From: Ignavibacteriales bacterium
GTDB lineage: Bacteria; Bacteroidota; Ignavibacteria; Ignavibacteriales; Melioribacteraceae
Reading direction: 5' to 3'
Assembly (NCBI GenBank): GCA_020635285.1
Contig: JACKAB010000007.1
Span: 1 to 64,000, forward strand
Length of the DNA stretch: 64,000 nucleotides
Below, in pieces: positions 46,355-56,180 of the stretch. The stretch's first letter is position 1; every line of letters starts with the position of its first letter. The notes beneath the pieces were generated by a model. The model was not told where the DNA came from. It was given only the letters and a program-made list of their open reading frames with translations, and did no database searches. The position numbers and the translations under genes are program-made.

Positions 46355-49285
46355 ATGAAAGAATTCAACTTTGGACTGCAAATTATTTTAATTCTTCTAT
46401 TCTTTGTTTTTCAATTTTCGGTTACTTACTCTCAACCCAAAACCAATGATGAGATTAAAGAATTAGTTACAAAATTTAAAACAGATCCAAAAGGACCTTA
46501 TAAGGCAATTAGATGGTTTTGTCCTGATGGCTCAACTGTTTCGCCCGAAGAAAGATGCCCAGAACCGGGCGGCGTTCAAAGAGCCCAATATAAAGATGCT
46601 GTAAGTTCACTTGCTAAAACGAATAAAATTTATTTAGGACAAATTTTGTCTGCAACGAAGTTTAATGACTTTTGGGATCAAGGAAATCAAAACTCCAGAT
46701 TAAAACAATATCAGATTGAAAAATATTTACAGATCATTGATCATGGATGGGTAAATAGAAGAGGTAATTTTTATAGAGGTGCAATACAAGATGAAGATGA
46801 ACAAAATTGGGGTAAGGAATTTTTAACAACAATTTTGTCCGAAGATAAAAATATTACAGAAAATTATTTTCTAATTCGTTCTGCAGCAATGGATATTCCC
46901 CATAAAGGAGATACCAAAAATTCAGAATTAGTTAGAGCTGTATCCAAAAATTTATCGGATACCATTCCTTCTTTTATGAATCTCCGAATTAAAATTCATG
47001 GCAATCCAGAAGAAAAAGACATTGAAAGTGTTAAAAAATATGTAAGTGAAAATGACAAGAAATTAACCGATGGTAACAAAAAGCAATTTGCAAAACTTAT
47101 TGATGAAATGAAAAAAATGTTTCAGCCAATAGAATTAGGTGGTTTGAGTAAGTACTTAAAATTATTAAGTAAAGATTCAGAATTAAAAACTAAAATTGAA
47201 ACCTTCATCAACTCTAAAAAAGATAAAAATATAAAGTTGAGTAAGAATGATTTTATTGAACTTGCAAATTTTATGTGGTATTTCAGATCAGAAATGTTAA
47301 ACGAAAAAAAACCATCAGCAAGATTAGCTCTATTGGATTTATCGCTAATAACTGAAAATATTTTATTTACTGAAATAAATAATTGGCAGCCACAAACAGT
47401 TAAAGAAATTATTGAGAAAAATTATTATTTAGCGCAGACGTTAGTTGGAACTGGCAATTTGGAATTTTGGGAATGGGAAAAAAATAAAAGATACATTTCA
47501 ATTCCCAAGGAAGACAATATAAAATTTGATTTAGCACTTCAATTAAACGAAGCAAGCAAAAGAGTGATTGAGTGGGCAACGAATACAATAAGAGCAAACT
47601 ATAATAATGATATAAATTTATTTGCTGGTTTTGAACCTTTGGCTAACGGTTTTCTTGATAATAAAATCAGAGCTTCCATTTTACTTTATTATGGCAACGA
47701 AGTAAGTAAATTAAATACTTATATCACCAATAAAATTGGACAAAAAAACAATGTGTTAAATTTAGCTAATCAGAGTCAAATTAAAGGATTAAATCCTGGG
47801 TATGCAAAGGGGGAATTAGTTGTAATTAAAGGTAATGCTGAAGATATTGATTTCAAGACAGATAAAATTTATGTGTTTGAAAAACCATTAGCAGATCTAA
47901 AACCTGTGGCTGGATTAGCAACCGTTTCTGAAGGAAATTTGGTTTCACATATTCAATTACTTGCAAGAAATTTGGGAATACCAAATGCAATTCTCTCCCA
48001 ACAAAACCTTGAAGATTTAAGTGCTTTCTCCGGTAAAAAAGTTTTTTATGCTGTTTCAAGAAAAGGCAAAGTTTTAATAAAGTTAGAAAGTGAGATGAAT
48101 GACCAAGAAAAAAGTTTGTTTGCAACAAAAAAAGAAAAGAATCAAATGTTTGAAGTTCCGACAGACAAACTAAAACTAGATGTAAATAATGTTATTGATT
48201 TACGAAATTTAAAATCCAAAGATTCCGGTGTTTTATGCGGACCCAAAGCAGCAAACTTAGGTCAATTAAAAAGTATGTTTCCGGAAAATGTTGTTGAGGG
48301 TTTTGTTCTTCCATTTGGTTCTTATAAGCAGCATATGGAACAAATGATTCCTGGGAAAACAATTACTTATTGGAATTTCTTAAGTGAAATTTTTACGAAG
48401 AAAAAAGAGATGCAAAAAAAAAATGGAATTGCAGAGAAAGAGATAGATGATTTTACTTTATCAAAACTGAAAGAATTGCAAGAGCTAATAAATGCAATGC
48501 CATTATTACCTAAATTTGTTCAAGATATTAAAAATGCATTTTCAAAAATATTAGGTGCAGAAATTGGAACTGTTGGTGTTTTCTTAAGAAGCGACACTAA
48601 CATGGAAGATCTAAAAGATTTTACAGGAGCAGGATTAAACTTAACTTTATTTAATGTATTAAAAGAAGAAGAGATATTTAAAGGTATAAAACAAGTTTGG
48701 GCATCACCTTTTTCTGAAAGAAGTTATAAGTGGCGACAAAGAATTTTAGAAAATCCGGAAAACGTTTATCCTTCAATTGTAATTATACCAAGCGTTGATG
48801 TTGATAACTCAGGAGTCATGATTACAACCGGAGTTTCAACAGGAAATCCATCTGACATTACAATTGCATTTAGTCGCGGACCGGGTGGAGCTGTTGAAGG
48901 ACAAGCTGCAGAAACATATTCAATTAATTCTAGCGGCAGAAGTATTTTGTTGTCTCCTTCACGTGAATCAAAATATAATGTATTGCCCGAAACCGGTGGA
49001 ACTGGAAAAGCATATGCATCGTTCAATAATTCAATTTTAAGTAGTGAACAAATTTCACAACTATTTAATTTTAGCAAAGAGCTAAAAAATAAATTGCCTG
49101 GTTCTCCTGGCGTTGAATCTGATGGACCATTTGATGTTGAGTTAGGATTTAAGGGAGCAAAACTTTGGCTTTTTCAGGTAAGACCTTTTGTAGAAAGTAA
49201 AAAAGCAGTTTCATCTGAATATCTTAATTCAATGGATCCGCAAATTTCAAATGATAAAATCATTAATCTAAATGACAAACTTTAA
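46355..49285 (+). CDS. Secreted glucan-water-dikinase-like phosphotransferase (phosphohistidine plus ATP-grasp domains)
   Basis: An intact 976-residue protein. A signal peptide (IILILLFFVFQFSVTYSQ) is followed by an N-terminal region (about 30-475) I do not recognise. Then comes a phosphohistidine swivel domain (about 478-580) with His532 in SEGNLVSHIQLLARNLGIPN, and a C-terminal ATP-grasp nucleotide-binding domain (about 615-965) with CGPKAANLGQLKSM, FVLPFG, FLRSDTNMEDLKDFTGAGLN and LWLFQVRPF. The order His domain then ATP-grasp matches plant glucan/phosphoglucan water dikinases, not PEP synthase or PPDK, and RSDxNxEDLxxxxGAGL resembles GWD. Export of an ATP-using enzyme is odd. It starts an operon with a serine hydrolase 12 bases downstream. 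Confidence 0.8.
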   Translation: MKEFNFGLQIILILLFFVFQFSVTYSQPKTNDEIKELVTKFKTDPKGPYKAIRWFCPDGSTVSPEERCPEPGGVQRAQYKDAVSSLAKTNKIYLGQILSATKFNDFWDQGNQNSRLKQYQIEKYLQIIDHGWVNRRGNFYRGAIQDEDEQNWGKEFLTTILSEDKNITENYFLIRSAAMDIPHKGDTKNSELVRAVSKNLSDTIPSFMNLRIKIHGNPEEKDIESVKKYVSENDKKLTDGNKKQFAKLIDEMKKMFQPIELGGLSKYLKLLSKDSELKTKIETFINSKKDKNIKLSKNDFIELANFMWYFRSEMLNEKKPSARLALLDLSLITENILFTEINNWQPQTVKEIIEKNYYLAQTLVGTGNLEFWEWEKNKRYISIPKEDNIKFDLALQLNEASKRVIEWATNTIRANYNNDINLFAGFEPLANGFLDNKIRASILLYYGNEVSKLNTYITNKIGQKNNVLNLANQSQIKGLNPGYAKGELVVIKGNAEDIDFKTDKIYVFEKPLADLKPVAGLATVSEGNLVSHIQLLARNLGIPNAILSQQNLEDLSAFSGKKVFYAVSRKGKVLIKLESEMNDQEKSLFATKKEKNQMFEVPTDKLKLDVNNVIDLRNLKSKDSGVLCGPKAANLGQLKSMFPENVVEGFVLPFGSYKQHMEQMIPGKTITYWNFLSEIFTKKKEMQKKNGIAEKEIDDFTLSKLKELQELINAMPLLPKFVQDIKNAFSKILGAEIGTVGVFLRSDTNMEDLKDFTGAGLNLTLFNVLKEEEIFKGIKQVWASPFSERSYKWRQRILENPENVYPSIVIIPSVDVDNSGVMITTGVSTGNPSDITIAFSRGPGGAVEGQAAETYSINSSGRSILLSPSRESKYNVLPETGGTGKAYASFNNSILSSEQISQLFNFSKELKNKLPGSPGVESDGPFDVELGFKGAKLWLFQVRPFVESKKAVSSEYLNSMDPQISNDKIINLNDKL

Positions 49286-49297
49286 CGGAAACAAGGT

Positions 49298-50548
49298 ATG
49301 CAAATTATAAAAATAACTTTAGCAGTAATTATTTTATTATTCTCAGACATAGCCCAAGCTTATCCAATTGATGGATATGCTTTAACTGGTATTAGACGAT
49401 TGTTAAGGCTTCAGCTTATTCTAGATGGAAAAATAAAAGATACAAAACCAATAGCCGGTGCGATGAAATCAATCAAAGATATTAAGCTAAACCTTACCAA
49501 TGCCAAAGGTGATAGTTTAGCTAATTTTAAAAAAGTTGATCCCGATCTTCAAAAAAGTATAAACAGACTTTTCCCAAACCTAAATGAAAGTTATTCAATT
49601 TGTGTTTTGGATATAACCCCAGGCAAAAAAACACGTTATGCAGAAAGACAGCCGGATAGAAGTTTTGTTCCTGGAAGTGTGGGAAAGTTGGCAATAATTG
49701 CAGGTCTATTCACAGAATTAAAAAGATTGTATCCCAATTCAATGGAAAAAAGAAGAGAGGTTTTAAAAACTCGGTTTACAAAAGCCGGTAAGTGGGCAAT
49801 TGTAAATATTCATACCGTGCCGTTCTTTGATCCGGGAACAAACAAATTTTTTAAAAGAATTGTGCAAGAAGAGGATAACTTTTCTTTATATGAATGGGCT
49901 GATCATATGATCTCTGTAAGCTCTAACGCAGCAGCAAGCATTGTTTGGAAAGAGCTTATACTAATGCGAGCATTTGGGAAAGACTATCCGGTAAGTGTTG
50001 AAAAGGAGAAAGAGTTTTTTTCTAAAACACCTAAGTCAGAATTAAGAGAAATTGCAATGTCTGTTGTTAATGATCCATTAATTGAAATGGGTATTAAGAA
50101 AGAGGACTGGCATCTTGGAAGTTTATTTACAAGTGAAGCAAAAAAAATAGTTCCGGGAGAAGGTGGAAGTTTTGCAACTCCTTTTGGATTAATGCAGTAT
50201 TTAGTAGCATTGGAAAGAGGAAAAATTATTGATAAAGAATCTAGTCTAGAGATTAAAAGAATTCTTTACCAAACAGATAAAAGAATAAGATATGCATCTT
50301 CTCCGGCGCTTAAAGAAGCGGCAGTTTATTTTAAATCCGGAAGTTTATATAAGTGTGAACCAGAGCCGGATTTTGTGTGTAAAAAATATATGGGTAATGT
50401 TGAAAACTATATGAACTCTGTGGCGATTGTTGAGCACCCAGATGGAACGACATATATGGTTACTTTAATGTCTAACGTATTAAGGAAAAATTCGGGATCT
50501 GACCATTTGGCACTTGCTTCTCAAATTGACAAAGCAATTAGAAAATGA
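49298..50548 (+). CDS. Secreted SxxK serine hydrolase (beta-lactamase fold)
   Basis: A 416-residue protein with a signal peptide (KITLAVIILLFSDIAQA). The penicillin-binding/beta-lactamase fold motifs are present: Ser127 and Lys130 in VPGSVGKLAII, SSN in ISVSSNAAASIVW, and KSG in AVYFKSGSLYKC. That is enough for an acyl-enzyme mechanism. It is larger than class A beta-lactamases and has a long N-terminal extension, so a role as a peptidase or esterase is more likely than antibiotic resistance. It lies 12 bases after the dikinase-like gene and probably works with it. Confidence 0.83.
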   Translation: MQIIKITLAVIILLFSDIAQAYPIDGYALTGIRRLLRLQLILDGKIKDTKPIAGAMKSIKDIKLNLTNAKGDSLANFKKVDPDLQKSINRLFPNLNESYSICVLDITPGKKTRYAERQPDRSFVPGSVGKLAIIAGLFTELKRLYPNSMEKRREVLKTRFTKAGKWAIVNIHTVPFFDPGTNKFFKRIVQEEDNFSLYEWADHMISVSSNAAASIVWKELILMRAFGKDYPVSVEKEKEFFSKTPKSELREIAMSVVNDPLIEMGIKKEDWHLGSLFTSEAKKIVPGEGGSFATPFGLMQYLVALERGKIIDKESSLEIKRILYQTDKRIRYASSPALKEAAVYFKSGSLYKCEPEPDFVCKKYMGNVENYMNSVAIVEHPDGTTYMVTLMSNVLRKNSGSDHLALASQIDKAIRK

Positions 50549-50553
50549 TGGAT

Positions 50554-53416
50554 TTAGTCTTTGTTAATTTCTGTGAGAGTTTTTTCAATTATGGATTTTA
50601 ACTTTGGCGGACTGTCTTCTTTAATTTTTCTATCAGTGGAAATAATAACTTGTTTTCTGAAAGTACAATTAATTTAATTGTAGCAACAACTAGTTGATTG
50701 TCCTTGCTAAGTAATAAATCTTCAAAACATTCCTTCTCTTTTGGGATTTTTAATTTGTACTGAGTGAGAATTTCCTTTGTGGGATTTTCAGAAATTTTAA
50801 GTTCAATAACTGGCAAGATCAATTTCTTTAAATTTATATCTAAAAGATTATCTAAAAAATCCACTGCATTTACTCGTAAATCTTCTTTTGAACTTTTAAA
50901 CTATTCAATACTTCAATCATATCTTCGGGCGGATATTTTAATCCCAGCAGTCTAAAAATTCTTTCAAGACCAACATCCATTCTATGTTCTAAAAAGAGTG
51001 ATAAGGTTTTTTCTTGCAAGATTTATTTTCTTTTCTTTGTCAGTTGCATTTATCTGCATTTCTTTTTTGTCTATATCCGTTTCAAGATACAGTGAAGAAA
51101 TTATTTCCAACTCTAATTTAACTTCCTCATATAATTTTTTAACGGCCTTTTTCCAATCAAAATTAAAATGAGGATTATTCTGCTTCAAATTATTCAGAGC
51201 TTTTAAAATGTCATTCTGAAGCCAATAATCTTCTTTATCCAAAGCATTAAAAAGGATATTAACACATTCTTCATTTTTTATATTTCCAATAATCTCAATA
51301 ATATTGCGCTTTGTTTGCTTATCGGTTTGTGGTTCTATTATTTTTTTAGATAGCAAATCAAGTGCTGACTCACCATAATTTGTAAGTGTATAAATAGAAG
51401 CTTTTGTTGTTTCTTGTTGATATAGCTTTTCAATTAATAGTGGAATAAATTCAGAATGAAGAACATAACTTATAGAGCGAATTGTGGAGTTAACAACCTT
51501 CATCGACGTATCATTTAAAAATATTTTTAGTTGAGAATATAGATTAGATAAATTTGCTATTGCTATAACTTTTGCCGCTGTAATTTTTTCTTGTTCTAAG
51601 TCTTCAATCTTTACCCCAGAATTAATTTGATTTAACTTTTCAGTCACAACATTTTCTAAATTAAATCTTTCTTTCAGATAAGGATTATCTTTTATTTCGA
51701 TAGCAAGACTTACAAGAGCAGAATTTCTTATTTCTTGAGACGAATGATTAATATATTTCTCCATCAGTTCTATAGAATTTTCTGGAGAATGCTCAAACAG
51801 ATAATGGAAAGCTTCTTCCCTAACTTCCTCATTAGGGTCATTAATTAAATTCTCCACTTCATGGTTATAATTATGGGTTTTGTAAAAGTATATGTTTCTT
51901 AAAACCTCCAGCTGTATTTCACTTGATGGATGTTGAATTAAACTTTCTAAAGTTGGGAGAAGTCTCTCATTTTGAATTTCTTTAATAAGTTTTAAAGTAT
52001 GAATTATATGTCCCTCTGAGCCAGTCTTAAGCACCTTAATTATACCACCCAAAATTGATTCGTTATTCAAATCATAACTTTGTTGTGGAGCACCAGATTT
52101 GTTCTGTTCAAGTTTTATTTTAAATGAATTTAAATATTCTTTCCTTACTTGAAAAACAATATAAATCCATATAAATAGCAAGACTAAAGAGCCAAGACTT
52201 ATATACCTTATTGAAATATCAAAACCGGAGCTTAATGTTATTAATATTATTCCACCAAGACCAGTAGCAATGCTATCAACAAAAATATCAATATAAGATT
52301 TAGTTTGATTTTTAATTTCAACAGGAACCGGGAGTGCAAGTAATTCCATACTTGATTTATTGATTGATTGTTTTAAACTGCCGTCACTTATTCTTAAAAG
52401 AATAGCAGACCAAAGATGGGGATAAACGAAGACTGCAAACGTGCCAACAAAAATACCAGCCGGAAGAAAAAACAATGATGTACCAACACCAAAAACACCA
52501 ACTACTCTTCTTGTTAAAAACAATTGAATTATTAGAGAAATAATATTCATGTTAGAAAACCAAAACCCAAAGAAAGATGTTAACTCGTCTTCATTCGGCA
52601 TTTCATAAGAAGCAATTGCACTAAATTGAAACTCAACTAAGCGCGCAACGATTACGCTAATTCCAACAATCAAAGCTAAATATGTTAAGTGTTTTGAAGA
52701 CCTAATTAACTTTAAAGGATGATCAAAAAAAGTTTTTGTGGTTTTCTTTTGTCTAATATTCGATTGATAATTTATTACGTTATTCTTCCACAAAGAATTT
52801 ATAATAGGAATGCACCAGCTTAACATAAAAATAGAAATTAGAATTAGGTTTTCACTGCCAATAATTTCTGCAAGAATACTTGTTAAATAGCCTCCAAAAA
52901 TTCCACCAGCAATTGCTCCCGCTCCAATAAAACCGAATAATCGCTTTGCCTCGCGCGCATTAAAAATTAAATTTGCAAATATCCAAAATTGAGAAGCAGA
53001 AAGAACAGAAAAAAGAGCAACCCAGATATAGAATGAATAAAGAACCCACCCATCAAGAAAATTTACTTCTAATAAAACCCAAAAAAGTAAGAATGAAAAG
53101 TTTGAAAAAATTAATGTGCGGGTTATTATGATATTTATAGAGGTTTTTTTAATGAATAAGAATAAAGAGTTATACCAACAGCCGCAAAAACAGCTACTAA
53201 TATAAATGCAAATGGTAATTGATCAACTCCAAACTGTGAAATGAATAAAGAGATTACAGTTGGTTTAAGAATTAGGTTTGAGGAGATTACTAAAAAAATA
53301 TATAACATCATTAAGAAAGCACGATCAAATTCACCTTCTCTAATATCAAATGATTTTGTTAATATTTTTTTTGTATATTTTTTTAAGTTGTACACATTCT
53401 CCACACGAAGATCCAA
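50554..53416 (-). pseudogene. NTT-type nucleotide transporter-like protein with HEAT repeats, frameshifted
   Basis: The assembled span encodes about 950 residues. The first ~430 are about 12 membrane helices with segments typical of the ATP/ADP translocase (NTT/TLC) family, such as EFDRAFLMMLYIFLVISSNL, NLIFNAREAKRLFGFIGAGA, GGIFGGYLTSILAE and HLWSAILLRISDGSLKQSIN. The rest is a helical repeat region (VLRNIYFYK, NDPNEEVREEAFHYLFEH, NHSSQEIRNSALVSL) of HEAT type. Frame breaks lie near 53140, 52830-52840, 50985-50870 and 50600. The C-terminus (SIIEKTLTEINKD) ends at 50554, five bases from the convergent serine hydrolase. NTT-HEAT fusions exist in free-living bacteria, and their transport activity is not settled. 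Confidence 0.75.
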
Positions 53417-53462
53417 TTTTAAATAAAATTTAGATTCGAAAATAGATTATCGAAATATAAAT

Positions 53463-54386
53463 TTATTTATTGTGTGGTAGTAAAATTTCTTCAACTTCTG
53501 GGAGTAAATTTCTAATTATCATTTCTCCGTTTTCATCCTCAATTAAGGCAACCAGAATATATCTTCTCCAATCATCGCCCCAAACTAGAATGGAATCGGA
53601 ATGATAATTTTGCCATGATCCAGATTTGCGATAAAGTTTTGCATCGGGATCCAGCTTTTCAATTGAATTGACAAACTTATGATGTAATTCCGGATCAACC
53701 ATAATATCCAACATTTCTATGGAGCGATCAAAAGAAACCAGCTGACCAAAAGCTAATAAATAATAGAATCGACAAACTTGAGAAACAGTGGCAGAATGAC
53801 TTAATCCTAAAATCGGGTCTGGATATCTTGGTCCATCACTTGCATATCTTTTTCCAACCCATAATCCACCGCCATATTCTTCATCGTAAAGTTCATATCT
53901 GGGATCAGTTAAAACCTCTTCAATTTTTTTATATCCCAAAAGGTCAATCATTCTTGTTGATGCGGCATTATCTGATTTTGCAATCATTAATCTCATGTCG
54001 TGTTTTATTTCATCAGTTTCAACCAAATCACCATCTTCAAAAGCTTGTTGGGATGCCAATAACACAGCTATTTTTGGTAAAGAAGCAGCGTACATCATTT
54101 CATTTCCATTAACCCTGGCAAATCTTATTTTGTTTGGATCTTTAATATCAACAACTCCAACCGCCATTTTTTTTGCTTGAATTAAACGCTTCCATTTGGG
54201 ATTACTATTTAATTTTTTCTCTAACATACTCTGTAGATTAAAATCAATTAGAGATCTAAGAGGTTTTAATTGTTTTGAAGACATTAAATAAGGCAGGCTT
54301 TGTTCCGAATTATCCAATGGAAATTTTTCTTCGCTAAAATTTATTGTGAAGACAAATAAAATTATTATCAAAACTAATAGTTTCAT
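53463..54386 (-). CDS. Secreted SxxK serine hydrolase (class A beta-lactamase-like)
   Basis: An intact 307-residue protein with a signal peptide (MKLLVLIIILFVFTINFSEE). Motifs are Ser102/Lys105 in YAASLPKIAVLLASQQAF, SDN in LMIAKSDNAASTRMIDLLGY, and KSG in LYRKSGSWQNYHSDSILVWG. These match the beta-lactamase/PBP4-like serine hydrolase fold, but the omega-loop Glu of true class A enzymes is not evident. It lies 46 bases upstream of the NTT-like gene in the same direction, so the two likely share a transcript. It differs clearly from the hydrolase at 49298. Confidence 0.87.
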   Translation of the reverse strand: MKLLVLIIILFVFTINFSEEKFPLDNSEQSLPYLMSSKQLKPLRSLIDFNLQSMLEKKLNSNPKWKRLIQAKKMAVGVVDIKDPNKIRFARVNGNEMMYAASLPKIAVLLASQQAFEDGDLVETDEIKHDMRLMIAKSDNAASTRMIDLLGYKKIEEVLTDPRYELYDEEYGGGLWVGKRYASDGPRYPDPILGLSHSATVSQVCRFYYLLAFGQLVSFDRSIEMLDIMVDPELHHKFVNSIEKLDPDAKLYRKSGSWQNYHSDSILVWGDDWRRYILVALIEDENGEMIIRNLLPEVEEILLPHNK

Positions 54387-54664
54387 AAATACTCTAAAAA
54401 TTTAGTTGCGTAATGTATACAAAAAGAAATTGATTAAAAATACTATATTTTGGAAATCATTAACCATTTCGGGGATTCTTCAAGGTCATTATTTCTCACA
54501 CTTTTACATGTAATTATTACTTTTTTGTAAAACTTTTAACAAAATTAATACGTTTCATTTAAATACATTTTGTGATATAGGTCAATTTTAGAATGAAAAC
54601 AAATAAGGAGAGAATTGGTATAATTTTTGGCTAGTTAATAATAAATTTTCTAATAGGAGTAAAA

Positions 54665-55345
54665 ATGGCAAAAAAAATAATTGTTAGTTTAATATTACTT
54701 AGCACAATATCTTTTGCACAAAATAAATATTATTCAAACAGTGGTGCAAAGTTTGCGGCCGGAATTGAAGCTGGATTGTTTAACGGAGTTGGGTTTAATC
54801 TTAATTTTTTAACGTCAAATTTTGCAGAGGATTTTCCATTTTCTGCTAAATTAAATATTGGATTAAGCTATTTGGATGCTGGTAATCCGCTTGATGCGAG
54901 AAAAATATTTATTAATAACAATACAAACGGAATACCTGAACAAAGTGGAAAAACATATTCATTTGCTTTAGATTTCCTTTACAAAACTTCAATTTTGGGC
55001 TTAAAACGAAACCATCTTTATGCCGGTCCCCGCTATGTAATGTTTACTGGTAATTTTAATTTTGTCGGTGGGAACGAAGATTTCGACGTAACAAGCAATC
55101 AATGGGGAGTTGGTGTTGGATTAGAAAATTATTTCAAAATTGTTCCGGCCGTTGATTTGGTTATTAATTTAGGTTACGATTATTACATTTCCGAAGCACT
55201 TTATGGGCATGACACTTCTTACAGCACAGATGGGCTAGATGTTAATCCAAGAGAAGATTTTACATTTGCAGATGCAGATAAGGCTGTTAATCAGCCAAAG
55301 TATCAAGCAAAAGCAATGATTGGATTTAGCTATAACTTAAATTAA
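54665..55345 (+). CDS. Outer-membrane beta-barrel-like secreted protein
   Basis: A 226-residue protein with a signal peptide (KKIIVSLILLSTISFAQ). Mature strands alternate hydrophobic and polar residues (FAAGIEAGLFNGVGFNLNFL, LNIGLSYLDAG, NHLYAGPRYVMFTGNFNFVG) and it ends AKAMIGFSYNLN with a C-terminal aromatic-type strand. That suits an eight-stranded barrel in the outer membrane. AGGAG precedes the ATG, and a strong terminator follows at 55358-55395, so it is a single-gene unit. Role unknown. Confidence 0.75.
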   Translation: MAKKIIVSLILLSTISFAQNKYYSNSGAKFAAGIEAGLFNGVGFNLNFLTSNFAEDFPFSAKLNIGLSYLDAGNPLDARKIFINNNTNGIPEQSGKTYSFALDFLYKTSILGLKRNHLYAGPRYVMFTGNFNFVGGNEDFDVTSNQWGVGVGLENYFKIVPAVDLVINLGYDYYISEALYGHDTSYSTDGLDVNPREDFTFADADKAVNQPKYQAKAMIGFSYNLN

Positions 55346-55357
55346 AAATTTTGAGTG

Positions 55358-55395
55358 GCTCTATTCTCTTTCTGTTTTTGGAGAATAGAGCTTTT
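55358..55395 (+). terminator. Rho-independent terminator
   Basis: GCTCTATTCTC (55358-55368) pairs perfectly with GAGAATAGAGC (55381-55391) and is followed by TTTT. It ends the barrel-protein gene. Confidence 0.88.
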
Positions 55396-55452
55396 CATAT
55401 TTAAATTTTCGCCGTTTTTTTCGATAATTATTAAAAAGAATTTAGAATAATT

Positions 55453-56082
55453 ATGAAAAAAACTGTTAACATTTTATTGTTTCTCTTTTGTGCAGCAATT
55501 TTGCAAGCACAATCATTACCGCCTAATGCAATTTTAAAAAATTATAAACCATTTGCAACCCCACGAACAAACGGCAGACCTGGAGAAGTTTACAGAATAG
55601 ATGAAAAAGGAGTAAATTTTATTGTTCAAGATGTTACCACCATAAAAGAAAAAATTAGTGAAGAAGGTGATTTAGTTGGGCGAATGTACTTTACTTCAAA
55701 CGAATTGCTGACGCTGTTAAATTTAGAGTTTGATAGATTAGATGTTGTTCCCTGTGAAGTTAAAATAGCAAAAGCAGTTAGAGAGTATAACGAACAAACC
55801 ACGGTGGATAAAGTTCTATATAGCGATGGAAAAATAAGAGAATTGGTTAAGGATGAGAATAGTAAATACTTTATAATTCGCGAAGCAATTTTGAGTAAAG
55901 ATGTTACATTCAGATTTAGTTTTGACACGGTTAAGAAAATTAAAAAAGGTGCTAATACTTTGACTGAAATAAAAACTGCCGCTGAATTGGATTTTCCATT
56001 TGAAATTCAGAAAAAATTTAAAAAAGAAAAAAGAATATTTTATTTGGATCAAGAAATAAAGATAGATCCTTATGATAATTAG
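55453..56082 (+). CDS. Secreted protein of unknown function
   Basis: A 209-residue protein with a signal peptide (ILLFLFCAAILQAQ). The mature part has no family I recognise. It begins with the basic/proline stretch KPFATPRTNGRPGEVYRID, contains a strand-rich middle and one cysteine (VVPCEVKIAKAV), and ends lysine-rich (KKFKKEKRIFYLDQEIKID). No transmembrane segment follows the signal, so it is likely periplasmic. It is intact and has its own upstream gap after a terminator. Confidence 0.7.
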   Translation: MKKTVNILLFLFCAAILQAQSLPPNAILKNYKPFATPRTNGRPGEVYRIDEKGVNFIVQDVTTIKEKISEEGDLVGRMYFTSNELLTLLNLEFDRLDVVPCEVKIAKAVREYNEQTTVDKVLYSDGKIRELVKDENSKYFIIREAILSKDVTFRFSFDTVKKIKKGANTLTEIKTAAELDFPFEIQKKFKKEKRIFYLDQEIKIDPYDN

Positions 56083-56180
56083 CTAAACCTACTTTTGTAA
56101 TGTAAGAGTAATAGCAACAAACTTCAGCAAAAAATTTTCTCATTTATTATATTGAATAATTCAAATTACGAAATGAGAAA

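Noticed and set aside
48766..49077. 103-codon open frame on the minus strand inside the dikinase-like gene
   Set aside because: It mirrors a strongly conserved ATP-grasp coding region on the plus strand, lacks a ribosome site and matches no family.
49298..54386. Calling the two SxxK hydrolases beta-lactamase resistance genes
   Set aside because: Fold motifs are shared with many peptidases and esterases; the class A omega-loop glutamate is not evident and the context is not a resistance cassette.
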